From Bisporella sp. PMI_857 (Eukaryota > Ascomycota > Leotiomycetes > Helotiales > Helotiaceae): a stretch of 64,000 nucleotides of DNA. How positions within the stretch are numbered: the first letter of the stretch is position 1; every line of letters begins with the position of its first letter. The notes under the pieces were generated by a model that had not been told where the DNA came from, did not search any database, and saw nothing but the letters and a program-made list of their open reading frames with translations. The stretch is taken from NCBI GenBank assembly GCA_021307315.1, contig JAJSPD010000009.1:558001-622000 (forward strand). Direction: 5' to 3'. The translations under genes were made by a program, and so were the position numbers. Of the stretch, positions 1 to 10,076 are shown piece after piece.

Positions 1-547
1 TAACCGAATTTGAAGATGATGAAGAATGGGATTTCATCATGGATGTTAACCTCAAGGGTAAGTTTCCCATATGTACGGCTTGAAGGAAGGCATTTGATAG
101 ATTGCTAGGTGTGATGCACTGTATGCGGGCAGAACTCAAGCACATCTCGCCAAAAGGCTCCATAGTCAACGCGGCGAGCATCTGCGGTCTCGTAGGCTTG
201 AAAGGTTGTACGGCTTATTGTGCAAGCAAGCACGGCGTTATCGGACTCACGAGGGCTGCTGCAAAAGAAGTCGGCGATACGCAGGTCAGAATTAATGCTT
301 TCGCACCGTAAGTTACTCCATTTTCCATGATTGCGAAAGGCCATTGATCCTGTACAGTGGAGCAATCGAAACGCCAATGATCAAGCAATCGGCCGAAACC
401 TCTGGGGAAATTGGACTTCAGCATACAGTTGCAAAAAGAAAGGCTGACCCATCAGAGGTTGCGAACTTGATTGCGTTCTTACTGAGTGACGGGGCGAGTT
501 TCATCACTGGGGCTTGCTATTCTGTGGATGGCGGCTGGAACTGCTAA
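1..547 (+). CDS. Short-chain dehydrogenase/reductase, 3' part (5' end outside window)
   Basis: This is the C-terminal half of a classical SDR, an NAD(P)-dependent oxidoreductase with a Rossmann fold. Exons are 1-57, 109-307 and 358-547, with two introns of 51 and 50 nt (GTAAGT donors, TAG and CAG acceptors) and phases that agree. Visible motifs are MDVNLKG (helix 4 region), the serine strand [10 protein letters not shown], the catalytic pair YCASK (Tyr and Lys), RINAFAPGAIETPM after the active site, and the C-terminal YSVDGGW typical of the family. The N-terminal TGxxxGxG cofactor motif lies upstream of the window. The substrate cannot be told from sequence. The gene converges on the MARVEL gene downstream. 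Confidence 0.9.
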
Positions 548-891
548 CACCTTAGAAAAACTAGTAACAGCTAAGATTGTGTCCAGAAGCTGTAGCTCAT
601 ACGATACACCATATCTGAAATTTATTCTTGCTGGTTGTTCCCCCAAAGTACTATACATAAGGAACATAAAAATCGCATGGCAAGCTAAGCAGTGATTTTG
701 CGTAAACGATTCATGGAAATTCATTATAATTACATGCCGATGTTCCCGAGTATTTCCAAAAATCAAAGGCCTAATGCGCCAGGGTATCAAGTCAAGCAAA
801 TCAAGCAAATAATTCTGACCCAATGAAGAAAGGAAATTCATAATTTTGTCTCTCCCCATAAAACTTTCTGTGAACTTGAACACTAGATAGC
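548..891. other. Intergenic spacer between convergent genes
   Basis: This 344-nt AT-rich stretch lies between the stop codon of the SDR and the stop codon of the opposite-strand MARVEL gene. It should hold both 3' UTRs and polyadenylation signals. No gene seen. Confidence 0.6.
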
Positions 892-1482
892 TTAGGCTCC
901 AGTATATGGGGCCTGCTGCACAGCTGGCGCAGGTTCTGTGCTGTGAGTACCACGTGTTCTCCACACATGAAGAGCAGCCCAAACAGTCGTGATTGTAAAA
1001 AGCACCCTGACATACGTAAGTATGTCCCTAAATTTGACAACAGATTTTACATACCATTGAAACGCAGCAAAAACGGTAGCAGCGATGCTGACTCTGCAGA
1101 CACGTGACCATCGACAATTAATATCATCCAAAAACGCAGCGAGGGCAATGAAGCCGGCAAACCAGAATATCATGGTCACGGACTCAACACCCAGAATGGC
1201 GAACTTATGTGCCGCGGCGGGGAACTTGATTGGGGCGAGCCAGAGGTAGATTACCGCGAGCAGGGTCCATACTGAGGTGAAGACGAGGAAGTTTACTTCA
1301 GATGGCGAATCCCACCAGTCGTCCCATTTGTCGGCAGCTGTTTTGTTTGGAGTTAGTGGGCTAATTGGGGTATAATAGCTTGGAGGGATTGTGTTACCAT
1401 AAGCAGTAAATCCAAGTATCGCAATGGCGAAGATCAACTGAATCACCCGAATAGGCAGCACAAATCTGTCGAGGAAGGCCAT
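892..1482 (-). CDS. MARVEL-domain-like four-helix membrane protein
   Basis: This is a small integral membrane protein of about 180 residues. Four hydrophobic segments are visible: near residues 8-28, 68-88, 98-118 and about 140-160. The layout, with a short cytosolic start, a first loop with SPLTPNKTAADKWDD, and a later CRVSIAATVFAAFQW helix start, fits fungal MARVEL-domain proteins, which sit in plasma or vesicle membranes. I predict a 48-nt intron at 1007-1054 (GTATGT...CAG). Removing it joins FAAFQW directly to VLFTITTVWAALHV and restores a continuous last helix. The intron has no stop and is a multiple of three, so an unspliced 196-residue form would also stay open. The tail is short and Pro/Ala-rich. 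Its function is unknown. Confidence 0.8.
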   Translation of the reverse strand: MAFLDRFVLPIRVIQLIFAIAILGFTAYGNTIPPSYYTPISPLTPNKTAADKWDDWWDSPSEVNFLVFTSVWTLLAVIYLWLAPIKFPAAAHKFAILGVESVTMIFWFAGFIALAAFLDDINCRWSRVCRVSIAATVFAAFQWYVKSVVKFRDILTYVRVLFTITTVWAALHVWRTRGTHSTEPAPAVQQAPYTGA

Positions 1483-3134
1483 GATTGAATTTTGGTCGTG
1501 ATCTTTGATGGCTGATCAAAGCGAAACAGAGAATATTATTCTATTCGCTTCAGATTTCGAGGATGGAGGTGCTGTGCTGAATGAGGAGAAGTGCATAATA
1601 AGAGATACCAACCCTAAGGTTATATATTCAGCTGACATTCCGCGTCACGCCATACGTGTATAGGCTTACCCTGCAATAACTCACGGAATCCGGCAATCTG
1701 GGTGGATGATGCGTTGTGATCAACAGCAAGGCGCCGTCTTGGACATACGAGATTCGCCAGGTAACACTGCCCCTATGACCAAAAATGACGTATGCCATGC
1801 TTAGCCGACACAACCAAAGAGGAGGGGCAAGACTTGTGCGCTTGGCCTTTACCAGACTGTGTCTCGTTATATTGTTGATGCTAAGCCGATGACTTTTTAT
1901 ATTCCTTAATTGCGATTACTATACTGTATTAGATGTTCCTTGAAGTGTGATATTATGCGCACTGCTCAAAACCCTTTGAAAAAGTGGATCATTAGGGGAG
2001 GCGAAGGCTTGGCGCTCCCCCCTTTCTGTACTTCCCATTACGGAGCATTTTCTTTGGTCGAGAGACAGATCAGCTTATTGATGTCTCACAATGAAACATC
2101 CAAGCGCTGCAAGCTTATGTAGACACAATCTACCTTCCAACATAGCTCGTCTAGCAATACCAACTCTAGACTATAGTTGCCAGGGTCTCAATGATAGAAG
2201 CAAAGACGGACGATGAAACCCTGCCGTAAGTTCAGTTGATGCCAAGTGCGAAAACAAGGCGACCTCAATGGGAGAGAATTCAGAAAGCGCGGCATCGTTG
2301 ATTGCTTGGGACTGTGTATTATGTTAGATCAGTCCCAGCTGCGAAATGGATGGCTGGGGTTACCGCTGAAAGCGTGGGACAACAACAGGGTCCTCAGTGG
2401 ACAACCTCGAGAATGAATTGATATTACGCCGGGCCTGTATGTATTCCCAGTGCCTGAGTAATGGCGTGTTGCTTACTGATGGATTGCAACACTTGGTACG
2501 GCAAATGAATACGCATCAGACTGAATGGAAATGATGGACCCGTAACCATCACAATGGTGTCACCTGGTAGGGAGCACTGTTCTGCATGCTTGACTGGATC
2601 AAGTAGATGTATAGTTGGCCAAAGAAGCTCAGAAGGGCTGCATGTAGCAACTTAGAGGTCGAGAAGAGGACAAGCCAAACGTGTTTTCGGGCTGCCTCGA
2701 AAATAATTATATTCGATGCCATCCCATATAAGACGAAGATAACTCCTTTCCCGGTCGCATTTTGTGGCCCAGCTATTTCCGCATACCAGCTATCCAGGAC
2801 TCGCAATTGTACTAGAATCTTAGCTTCATAGCAGCCTTGGTCCACTAGTTCCGAATGGCGGCCTAATTTTGTTATTTGGTAAATTTTTCTTTGCTTCTAC
2901 AGAGATAAATTTCTTCATTTGCTTCAGAAAATTGTCACCGAGCGCCTTGTAGTAAGCTATTATCAATCTTCATAACATGGTCAGTATCTCTACCATATCT
3001 CAATGTGGTGGGTCACGTCAAATACTATATTATTAACGAACCAAGTAATATCACACACTACTATGAAGCTTTGGGCTTCCCATATTTGGCATTTTGAGCG
3101 GGTTTAGAGGAGCGTATGACCATTAATTAAATAA
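1483..3134. other. AT-rich intergenic region, no convincing gene
   Basis: This 1.65 kb region lies upstream of the MARVEL gene and downstream of the C2H2-like gene. It contains only short open frames. The longest with a biased composition is a 98-codon frame on the minus strand at 2549-2845 with hydrophobic stretches; I could not tie it to any family. It may be a decayed gene or chance. No RNA gene or clear repeat seen. Confidence 0.4.
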
Positions 3135-4547
3135 TTACATGTTAAATGGATCCTCATCTTCAGACCGATAAGCCAAATCATCGAAAGGAATATTAGGGCT
3201 GTAATTAGTGCCGATACATCTTCCATTCATCCCACTCACTTTTACTTCCAGTGAGGTCGCAATAAACGACGGCATAGAGCTCTGCTCTCCTTCAAAGGGA
3301 GCACTCGTATCTTGACCTGCTGACCCAAACCCAGAGTCAGTGCCCTTTGCAATTGCCCAGTCAATATTTTGACGTTGTGTCTCAAGAGTATATGAACTGA
3401 GAGGCATGTTTCCTCTACAAGCCGACTGAAATGCCAGGTGTTTCGGTATCAAATAATCGCAGTCTAGAGTACGTTAACACCAATGATATTTGCCACCAGG
3501 AAAATCGAATCTAAGCTTACAAGGAGTTTCTGAAGCCGGCATCTTGTCACCAAAGATAGAACTGTATATTGTGCTATATGCCAATTGCTCCCCATATTTA
3601 TCAATCTTTGTCTGGTCTCTGCATGCCCAGCCATGTTCCTCCTCGGGTTTCATCCACTCAGATTCCTCTATGCTTAGCTCCCTTGGGATGCATGGTCCCT
3701 TGATTTGATGCTCTGCCTTATCTTTCTCAATGGTCTCCTTCGACGATGTAAGAAATCTCTTTTTACATATTCCGCATCCGAACCGGCAGGTGTGATATTT
3801 CCTCAGGTGCTCACTATATATTAAAAGTCAGGTATTATAGTCCATCACAATATAAGATAATGCTTATTTCTTATTCTGAAAGAGTGGTCATTCCTTGAGA
3901 AAGAAATAGCAGTTAGAATTCCACTCAAGGCAAGAAGACATACTTAAGAAGTCGGATGGTTGCAAAACCAGGCCCTTGAGTACAGTTGTTATGCACATTC
4001 TCATAACGAGCTTTGCGGTTTTTAGGATAAGGGCATCCGAACCATTTCTCTTTTTGTCTAGAGACATTACTGGGAACTTTATGAACATTTGGTTCGTGAA
4101 GAGCCTGAGCTCTCCGGTGTCTAACGGGTGGCATTTATTTCCTGTAATTAATCAGCGATTAGTAGAAATCTGTGTCGGAAGAGACTTTACCTTTAATTTG
4201 GACACAAGTCTCCAATCAGATGATGTTGCCGAAGCCGTTGAATCTTTTGATCGAGCTTGCTTTTCTTGAGGTAAAAAGTATACAGAAAAGGGTGCGTCCC
4301 TAGGATCTTCTTTTAGGAATCGCTGGATATGATAAGTTTGGAGATCTGACTTTGAGTCCCGTGTCTGTGCCAACGAGCTTAAAGGTGTCCCGGAAAGGGG
4401 CTGGCAGGTCAGCGGACTAATTTATGTTGAGATATCACCAAAGGTAAGGTAAGTATGGTCAATTCAGGATCGGAGCTGAAAATATGGAGGTGCAGCTGAG
4501 TTACGAACAACCTACCCTATGAGCCGACGACTGGTACTTGCTTTCAT
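3135..4547 (-). CDS. C2H2-type zinc-finger-like protein, five exons
   Basis: I rebuilt five exons on the minus strand: 4547-4516, 4416-4191, 4104-3944, 3813-3521 and 3463-3135. All phases agree and give 346 residues. The core is the atypical zinc-binding block common in filamentous ascomycetes: WFGCPYPKN, then NNCTQGPGFATIRLL, then NEHLRKYH, followed by a second Cys/His block CRFGCGICKKRF with a downstream AEHQ. The conserved GPGF and the EHLRKYH ending are diagnostic. The last exon joins as TPYCDYLIPKHLAF. Members are nuclear or signalling proteins of unknown role. The N-terminus is basic and Ser-rich and the C-terminus acidic. The start codon and first intron are the least certain parts. 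Confidence 0.72.
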
Positions 4548-5079
4548 TAAACATACAGGGGAGAACCTATTAATGAAATATGTCGATGGCGAAAAGAAAA
4601 AAAAAAGGCGAAGTGAAAGATATCCGACGTAAAAGACAGGTGAAGTGCTGGGGAAATAGTGTGAGTGGTACTGCGTCCTAAATGGGACTTAGCTGGTCCT
4701 ATATAGGACTTTGTGTAACAAATGGAGAAGATCTACACGGTACATCACGATGGAGCATTCTCACACTCATCACGTAATACCATTCTGGGCAACAACAGTG
4801 TACTCATGGTGATGCGACTCTTGAAAAAAATGCTTCTGAACAAGGTATATGCCAAGGACTTCCCACTACTCCTTCTGAGCAGTTTTTTCGAGTAATAACA
4901 AGTCATAGATCATGTGACTCAGAAAATGCGGCTAGAATGCAGATGATAGTTGATAAAACAAGGCTGTGCTTTGAGAACAGTACACTTCAATCTCAAAAAT
5001 GTGAAATACGATATGATTAAGCCCCAGGTCAGGAAGCTGGCCTCTCAAACCCGCTGCCCGATCAATCATATCTTAAAAT
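4548..5079. other. Intergenic region
   Basis: This lies between the start of the C2H2-like gene and the HET relic. It contains a short purine run near 4590-4612. No gene seen. Confidence 0.4.
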
Positions 5080-5979
5080 ATGTTGCTAAAGTACCAACCT
5101 TTGAATGAAGACTCCCAGGAAGTCAGATTGATCGTGCTGGAGCCTTGTGTGTCCTTCAAATGGCCAGCGACACGCAATGCTGCTGTATCCAAGAAATGGA
5201 TCTTCCCAACAAAGATGAAATTTTACTCAGAACCTGAAAGCTATCAAAGCCGGAAGAGACGATGAGCCTGCAATTTTGCTCATAAATGAGACTTGTTGTA
5301 CACGATACATGCAAATCTAGCAAACAAGCCTGAGTACGAGGCTCTTTCATACACGTGGGCCTCGCCGCCTACAGCATCTTGATAGATGGGTAACCTTTCC
5401 CGGTCCGTAAGAATCTGTTCAATGATTTTCAAATTTTGCGTTTGGACTATCCTCAAAGATACCATGTCTTGTGGGTTTGCATCAACCGAGACGATATCTT
5501 CGAAAGGAACCACTAAATTGGGCAAATGAGCGAGATTTATGAACAAGCCTCAAGAGCAATAGTTTGGTTCGGGCAAACAATAGTTGGGACGGCAGATGAC
5601 TCAAGAGAACTATTCCAAGACGAGGTAGATCGAGCGCTCCATAATGGACGCCAGAAAGAGATTCTTGAGACTTGAGCGCGCCGAGAATACTGGCGATGCT
5701 TTTGATCATACAAGAACTATTGCTACCGAAGGATGTTGTAGTAGCCGACTTCCATCACTCTTCATAATGGGTCGTTGTGTCCGCAATTTTGAAAGATTCA
5801 TTGGCCGATTTCGGGAGACATTTGAGCTAGGTAATACTTCTCATCGGGTGCCAAAAGGTCCCATAGCCGGTGCTCATTTTTTGGTGTTGCTAAGGCCGGT
5901 CGAAGTAGTCGCCACGTTATGGCGTTCATGTCAAGAAAGTCAGGAACCAAAAGTTGCTGGCTCCAAGTCTTTGATTTAG
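5080..5979 (+). pseudogene. Decayed heterokaryon-incompatibility (HET) domain gene
   Basis: Pieces of a HET domain occur in the right order but in changing frames and with stops. The typical opening LLKYQPLNEDSQEVRL is at 5083. The hallmark EYEALSYTWA is at 5332, followed by an in-frame TGA at 5380. The third motif appears as VLWVCINRDDIFERN near 5466, lacking the usual Asp-Ala-Ile before Cys, and is followed by TAA where the family has Gln. The frame continues as GQMSEIYEQASRAIVWFG and an acidic helix to about 5730, then becomes unrecognisable. Intact HET proteins trigger cell death after fusion of unlike hyphae. This copy cannot encode one. It is a relic rather than a sequencing artefact because several independent lesions are present. 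Confidence 0.78.
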
Positions 5980-6180
5980 CCTGAAGCAATTCCATCAAGG
6001 AGTAATCTTCGCGATCTTCCAGGACATTCGCAGTAAGTTGTATAGTCTTCTAAGTCTGGCAGGCCCTTGTAATCAAGCTGGGATCAAAGTTCGGTATGAC
6101 CATGCACACGCAGTGTTGCACTATCAAATTCTGGAGAATCAGATCTCGGACCATGGTGGGCATCATTTGATGTCAGAAAC

Positions 6181-6663
6181 ATGGCTTGTCACGCGATGAA
6201 TCTAAACCTCCATAAAGCAGTCAACCTATCACAATCCACACAAGTCTCCCAGTCAACGAGCACAATTATCTTCACTAGGACTGTAGATCTATTCTCTACC
6301 TTGACACTATTTACCTCCGACAGAGATGAATCCACAAACACCGCCACGCTGAGGATGCCCGATGATGCATTCTCGACATTGACGAGCGCAGTCGACGCAG
6401 AAGGGAACGGCTTTGTAACTGCTGAGAGTAGAAGCACCCGATTAAGCTATACATTGCAGACTTCTGTAGATATATGGCTAGCACGAACATCCTCACCTGG
6501 AGTGAGAGCTGCTCCACCATCATCCTTTACCGCAACGACCACTATGGCTGAGGGCTTATTCGTCAAAGAGGATATGCCAAATAGTGTAACTCCAGCAGCA
6601 TCTACACCAGCGAATGATAGGTCAACTAGGCGAATGACGCAGAAGAGAGAGGACGATGGCTAG
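6181..6663 (+). CDS. Ser/Thr-rich hypothetical ORF (doubtful)
   Basis: This is a 160-codon open frame starting with ATG, very rich in Ser and Thr (for example SQSTQVSQSTSTIIF), with no signal peptide, membrane segment or motif I recognise. It could be a fragment of a wall protein, an exon of a larger gene, or chance. It lies between the HET relic and the MYND gene. Confidence 0.25.
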   Translation: MACHAMNLNLHKAVNLSQSTQVSQSTSTIIFTRTVDLFSTLTLFTSDRDESTNTATLRMPDDAFSTLTSAVDAEGNGFVTAESRSTRLSYTLQTSVDIWLARTSSPGVRAAPPSSFTATTTMAEGLFVKEDMPNSVTPAASTPANDRSTRRMTQKREDDG

Positions 6664-7178
6664 GTGTCGCTATTATGTTAATTTTACTCTGGGGATTCAT
6701 GATACGGTCATGGCGGTGATCAGATCGAAGATTTTCAACTTAACGAACTGGTGGATGGAAATTGGAGGAATCACAGAGTCCAAGTTTCGTTATCTAAGGC
6801 GTTCTTAGCGGACAAATGACTCTTAATGCCATGCATTAAGACATGTATCAAAAGAGATGGCGATTAGCTTTAAAGACTAGAAATTCCGAATGTGTCTCAT
6901 GATAGTGAGTGTAGTAGACATGAAGGCTGAAATATCATAATGTGAAGTTTCTTGAAAGATTCAAGGTGACTGCGCCTAAGAAATCTTTTAAGTTTATACA
7001 TCATATCGTTGTATTGATGTGCTGTAGAGCAATACTTTTTATTCGGGATTCTCTTAACTTTAGTCCGTAACGCTGTCCAGTTTTAAAGACTTTATCGAAT
7101 ATCCTGTATAACTTTTAGTTCTCGCCTTCTGAAATGTTTGATACGTGCGGAAAATTGCTGGTCCGTCCAATGATGTCC
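6664..7178. other. Intergenic spacer
   Basis: AT-rich region of 515 nt downstream of the MYND gene (minus strand). No gene or repeat recognised. Confidence 0.4.
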
Positions 7179-7994
7179 TTATTCCACAGTATCGTCTTCC
7201 TCAATCAACCCCTTGTTGCAATACGTCTTATGAAACTTCCAATCCTTCTTCTGGTGCTCCGTGCTGCAATATCGCTCGATCTTACACGCACCACAAAGTA
7301 CTAAGTCATTCTGCTTCGAGCACCCGCTATACCCACAAATTACAAGTTGCTCCTTCTGGGATCCTCGCGGGTGGGCTCCAGAGCCAGGCTGCTCAATCTG
7401 CCCAATCAACCTGTCACTGAACCGTCCAAGATAATGCCCGCTGTATTTGCGCTTCCAGGCCTTCAACTTCGGAACCAGTTCTGAGATGCGAGGATGCACT
7501 GGGTCAGGGAGGTGTTCTGGCACCAAGAGGATGGTGGACACGAATTGCAACATGTTCCCAAAATCCGCCTCGAAACTGGTAGCCTGCAGGTTGCGGCTGC
7601 AAGCCTTCATCTTCGACTCGATTTCGGGATCGAGCAGTTTTTCGATCACGTCGTGAAGGAGGTTGGGGTGTTTGGCGACGCGGGCGGCGACATCTGGGTT
7701 GCTTGTGAGCCAGTTAAGGAGCATGAAGGCGTCGGACGAGTAGTATTGTGAGGAGGTGGTGTCTTTCAGTGCTGGGGCGTCGCTGTAGAGGTATTCAAGA
7801 AGCGAGTTGATATATTGAGACCCAATTTGGGCCATCATGCGGCATTGTGTCGGCACTGCAGGCTGACGCTGGAGGACCCCGACTTGCTGTCCCAAGGAGA
7901 TGGGAAGCTCTGATGGGAGATCGGGATATTTGAGTGCCGCATAGCCGATAGTGTGCAAGGTCATGCCTTGGGGATATAGATTAGGGGGTGACAT
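7179..7994 (-). CDS. MYND-type zinc-finger protein
   Basis: This is an intronless gene of 271 residues. The C-terminal MYND finger is clear at about residues 215-260: ICGYSGCSKQ, then LVLCGACKIERYCSTEHQ and KKDWKFHKTYC. It contains the C-x2-4-C pairs, the YCS..HQ..DW..H...C signature and the final Cys. MYND fingers bind zinc and mediate protein-protein contacts. The preceding 200 residues are helical-looking (NSLLEYLYSDAPALKD, HDVIEKLLDPEIESK) with no recognised catalytic domain and no SET domain, so this is probably an adaptor. The ATG used here gives a complete N-terminus; no signal peptide is present. Confidence 0.85.
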   Translation of the reverse strand: MSPPNLYPQGMTLHTIGYAALKYPDLPSELPISLGQQVGVLQRQPAVPTQCRMMAQIGSQYINSLLEYLYSDAPALKDTTSSQYYSSDAFMLLNWLTSNPDVAARVAKHPNLLHDVIEKLLDPEIESKMKACSRNLQATSFEADFGNMLQFVSTILLVPEHLPDPVHPRISELVPKLKAWKRKYSGHYLGRFSDRLIGQIEQPGSGAHPRGSQKEQLVICGYSGCSKQNDLVLCGACKIERYCSTEHQKKDWKFHKTYCNKGLIEEDDTVE

Positions 7995-8474
7995 TTTGCG
8001 TTATAAATTTGTACGATATACTGAGAAGTTGTGGTTGAGAAAGTGAAGTTCAAGTCAAACACTATTCATTACGGAGAAGCGGTCAGGGGTGCATGTGCCA
8101 TAGACGCGTCGAGTCGTGACGCAGTCTGTGCAGGGTAAGATTATCCTGGGCGTAACCTTAACCCAAGGAGTGAGGTGTGTTTCCTGCAGCAACGAGTGGG
8201 AAGAAACTAATTTGACATTAGGTCTTTTGGCTCGAAAGATCGTCTTCAGAGGCATAAACCAAGTCAATTTGACTCAAGTTCATAATTAGAGCCTGCATGG
8301 GAAATCACGACGTTATGTGTACTTGGCAAAATCATCGACAAAACCTTCCATCCATGCCTGTAATTGGAGCACAAGCTCTGGTCTATCTATAATCTAGCCC
8401 TTCTGTTGTGTCTAGAAATAGGCACACACAGCTCAATTTTTTTGGGGGTTGCGTATTGAATTGATATTGCGCAG
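7995..8474. other. Intergenic spacer
   Basis: Between the start of the MYND gene and the stop of the aldo-keto reductase, both on the minus strand. It presumably contains the MYND promoter and the reductase 3' UTR. No gene seen. Confidence 0.5.
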
Positions 8475-9633
8475 TTATGACTTATCCGGGAACTTAAAGT
8501 CAACACCAAATGCCGGATAAACATATCTTGTGAGCTTGCCAGCTTTCTCCAGCTCGGTGGAATACTCCGCGAGAGACTTCAGGTCAGCCTCGTCCAGCTT
8601 CACAATCTCCTTATTCGCTTCTATCCTCGATGGGGTAACAGACTTCGCCAGAACAGCGCTTCCTCGGGCAACTTTTCCTGTTAGTGATATATTAATGAGA
8701 CCGAAGTATTCACTCACTGTGGTAGCTTAGGAGAACTGTACTCGCAGAAACATTATGCTTCTTGGCAATCTCGACAATGTGCGCTTCCTTCAGCAAAGGC
8801 CCTCCGGTGCTGCCAAGAGGGCTATATGCTGTGATGAGAATTCCCTTCTCTTTGCAGAAGTCCACAATCTCTTGTTGAGGCAATGAAGGGTGATTCTCGA
8901 TTTGATTGACTGCTGGGACTACCGTGGCCTCGGCGAGGAGCTCCTTCAGGTATGGGAGACTGTAGTTGCAAACACCAATAGCCTTAACTTTACCTGTGCC
9001 AAGCAGTTTCTCCATTTCCTTCCATGTTTGTGTATGCTTCCACTCTAGTACAAGATCTCGAGATCCGTCTGGAAGCTTTGGAAATCGTTCATGGTTTCCT
9101 TGGATATATTAGCTTCAGGATTTATTAAACTATCTTGGGGAGGCGATACCATTGGGATTCATGGCAACTGGCCAATGAACAAGGTACAAGTCGACATAGT
9201 CCAGGCCAAGAGATTTCAAGCTCTTGTCCAAGCCTTCCTCAACTCGAGAATGATATGTGCACCATAGCTTGGTGGTGACAAAGATATCCTCTCTTTTCAC
9301 CCCACTTTCAAATGCCTTTTTCAGGCCAGCTCCAACTTCGTCTTCGTTGGCATAACAGTATGCGCCATCAATGTGCTTGTAACCAATGGACAAAGCATAT
9401 TCGACAGCTTTGGTGACCTCTCCAGCTTCCGATTGCCAGGTACCGAGTCCCTATAAAAATTTATCACGAATTAGTCTTTCAGGTTGAACTCAGATATCCT
9501 CTCACATGTGGATATTTTGCTTAGTTGAGCGCAACGAACTTCTTAAATCGAAATGGGAGCGTGTTCGGTGAAGGCAACTTACCAGAGCTGGAATCTCTGC
9601 ACCCGTGTTGAGCTTGAATCGGATATCAGTCAT
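8475..9633 (-). CDS. Aldo-keto reductase
   Basis: This is an NADPH-dependent aldo-keto reductase of about 309 residues in four exons: 9633-9583, 9450-9150, 9098-8718 and 8671-8475. The catalytic tetrad is visible: Asp and Tyr in [15 protein letters not shown], Lys in FVTTKLW, and His in [11 protein letters not shown]. The cofactor-binding end is [17 protein letters not shown]. The (beta/alpha)8 repeats IGVCNYS and [14 protein letters not shown] are also typical. Expected role is cytosolic reduction of aldehydes or ketones to alcohols; the substrate is unknown. The last intron has two possible acceptors 6 nt apart. Using the distal one gives [14 protein letters not shown], the better family match. 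The gene is divergent from ku70. Confidence 0.92.
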
Positions 9634-10076
9634 GTTTTCTTTGGATTCGTAAAGTGATTGTAGATATTTATGAAAATGTGTTCAACATGCAGACGAAATT
9701 CAAAAGTTCCCCTCGTCCCTGAGCAAAAGTATGTTATGACCCCTCCACAGCGGGCCGACGGCGGGCATTAAGCCGAGACTTCACCCGCCATCATGCTTGT
9801 CATGCCCTGTTTTTCCACCAACCTTGTCCAGCCCATGGACCCTAATCTAATCTGACGGAAAGGAAAGTTGATTGTATTCACGTGATTACGCGACACTCTA
9901 GTCACGGTTCATTCAGGTATGCTCTGGTGCCTATTTCCGGCGCGTTTCCAACATCACCCTCTGCCGTACAAAAAACTGCCATCGTCAGCAATTGTGCCAT
10001 ACAACTACAATACAATACTCTGTTGAGTCAACTTTCTTCACTACAATTGACTGGCGGAGACGTAGGCAATCTCGAG
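9634..10076. promoter_or_regulatory. Shared upstream region of aldo-keto reductase and ku70
   Basis: This 443-nt region lies between two divergent start codons, so it should hold both promoters. I see no motif strong enough to name. Confidence 0.5.

Noticed and set aside
2549..2845. Minus-strand 98-codon frame as a real gene
   Set aside because: No recognisable motif and no supporting exons; listed only within the intergenic note.
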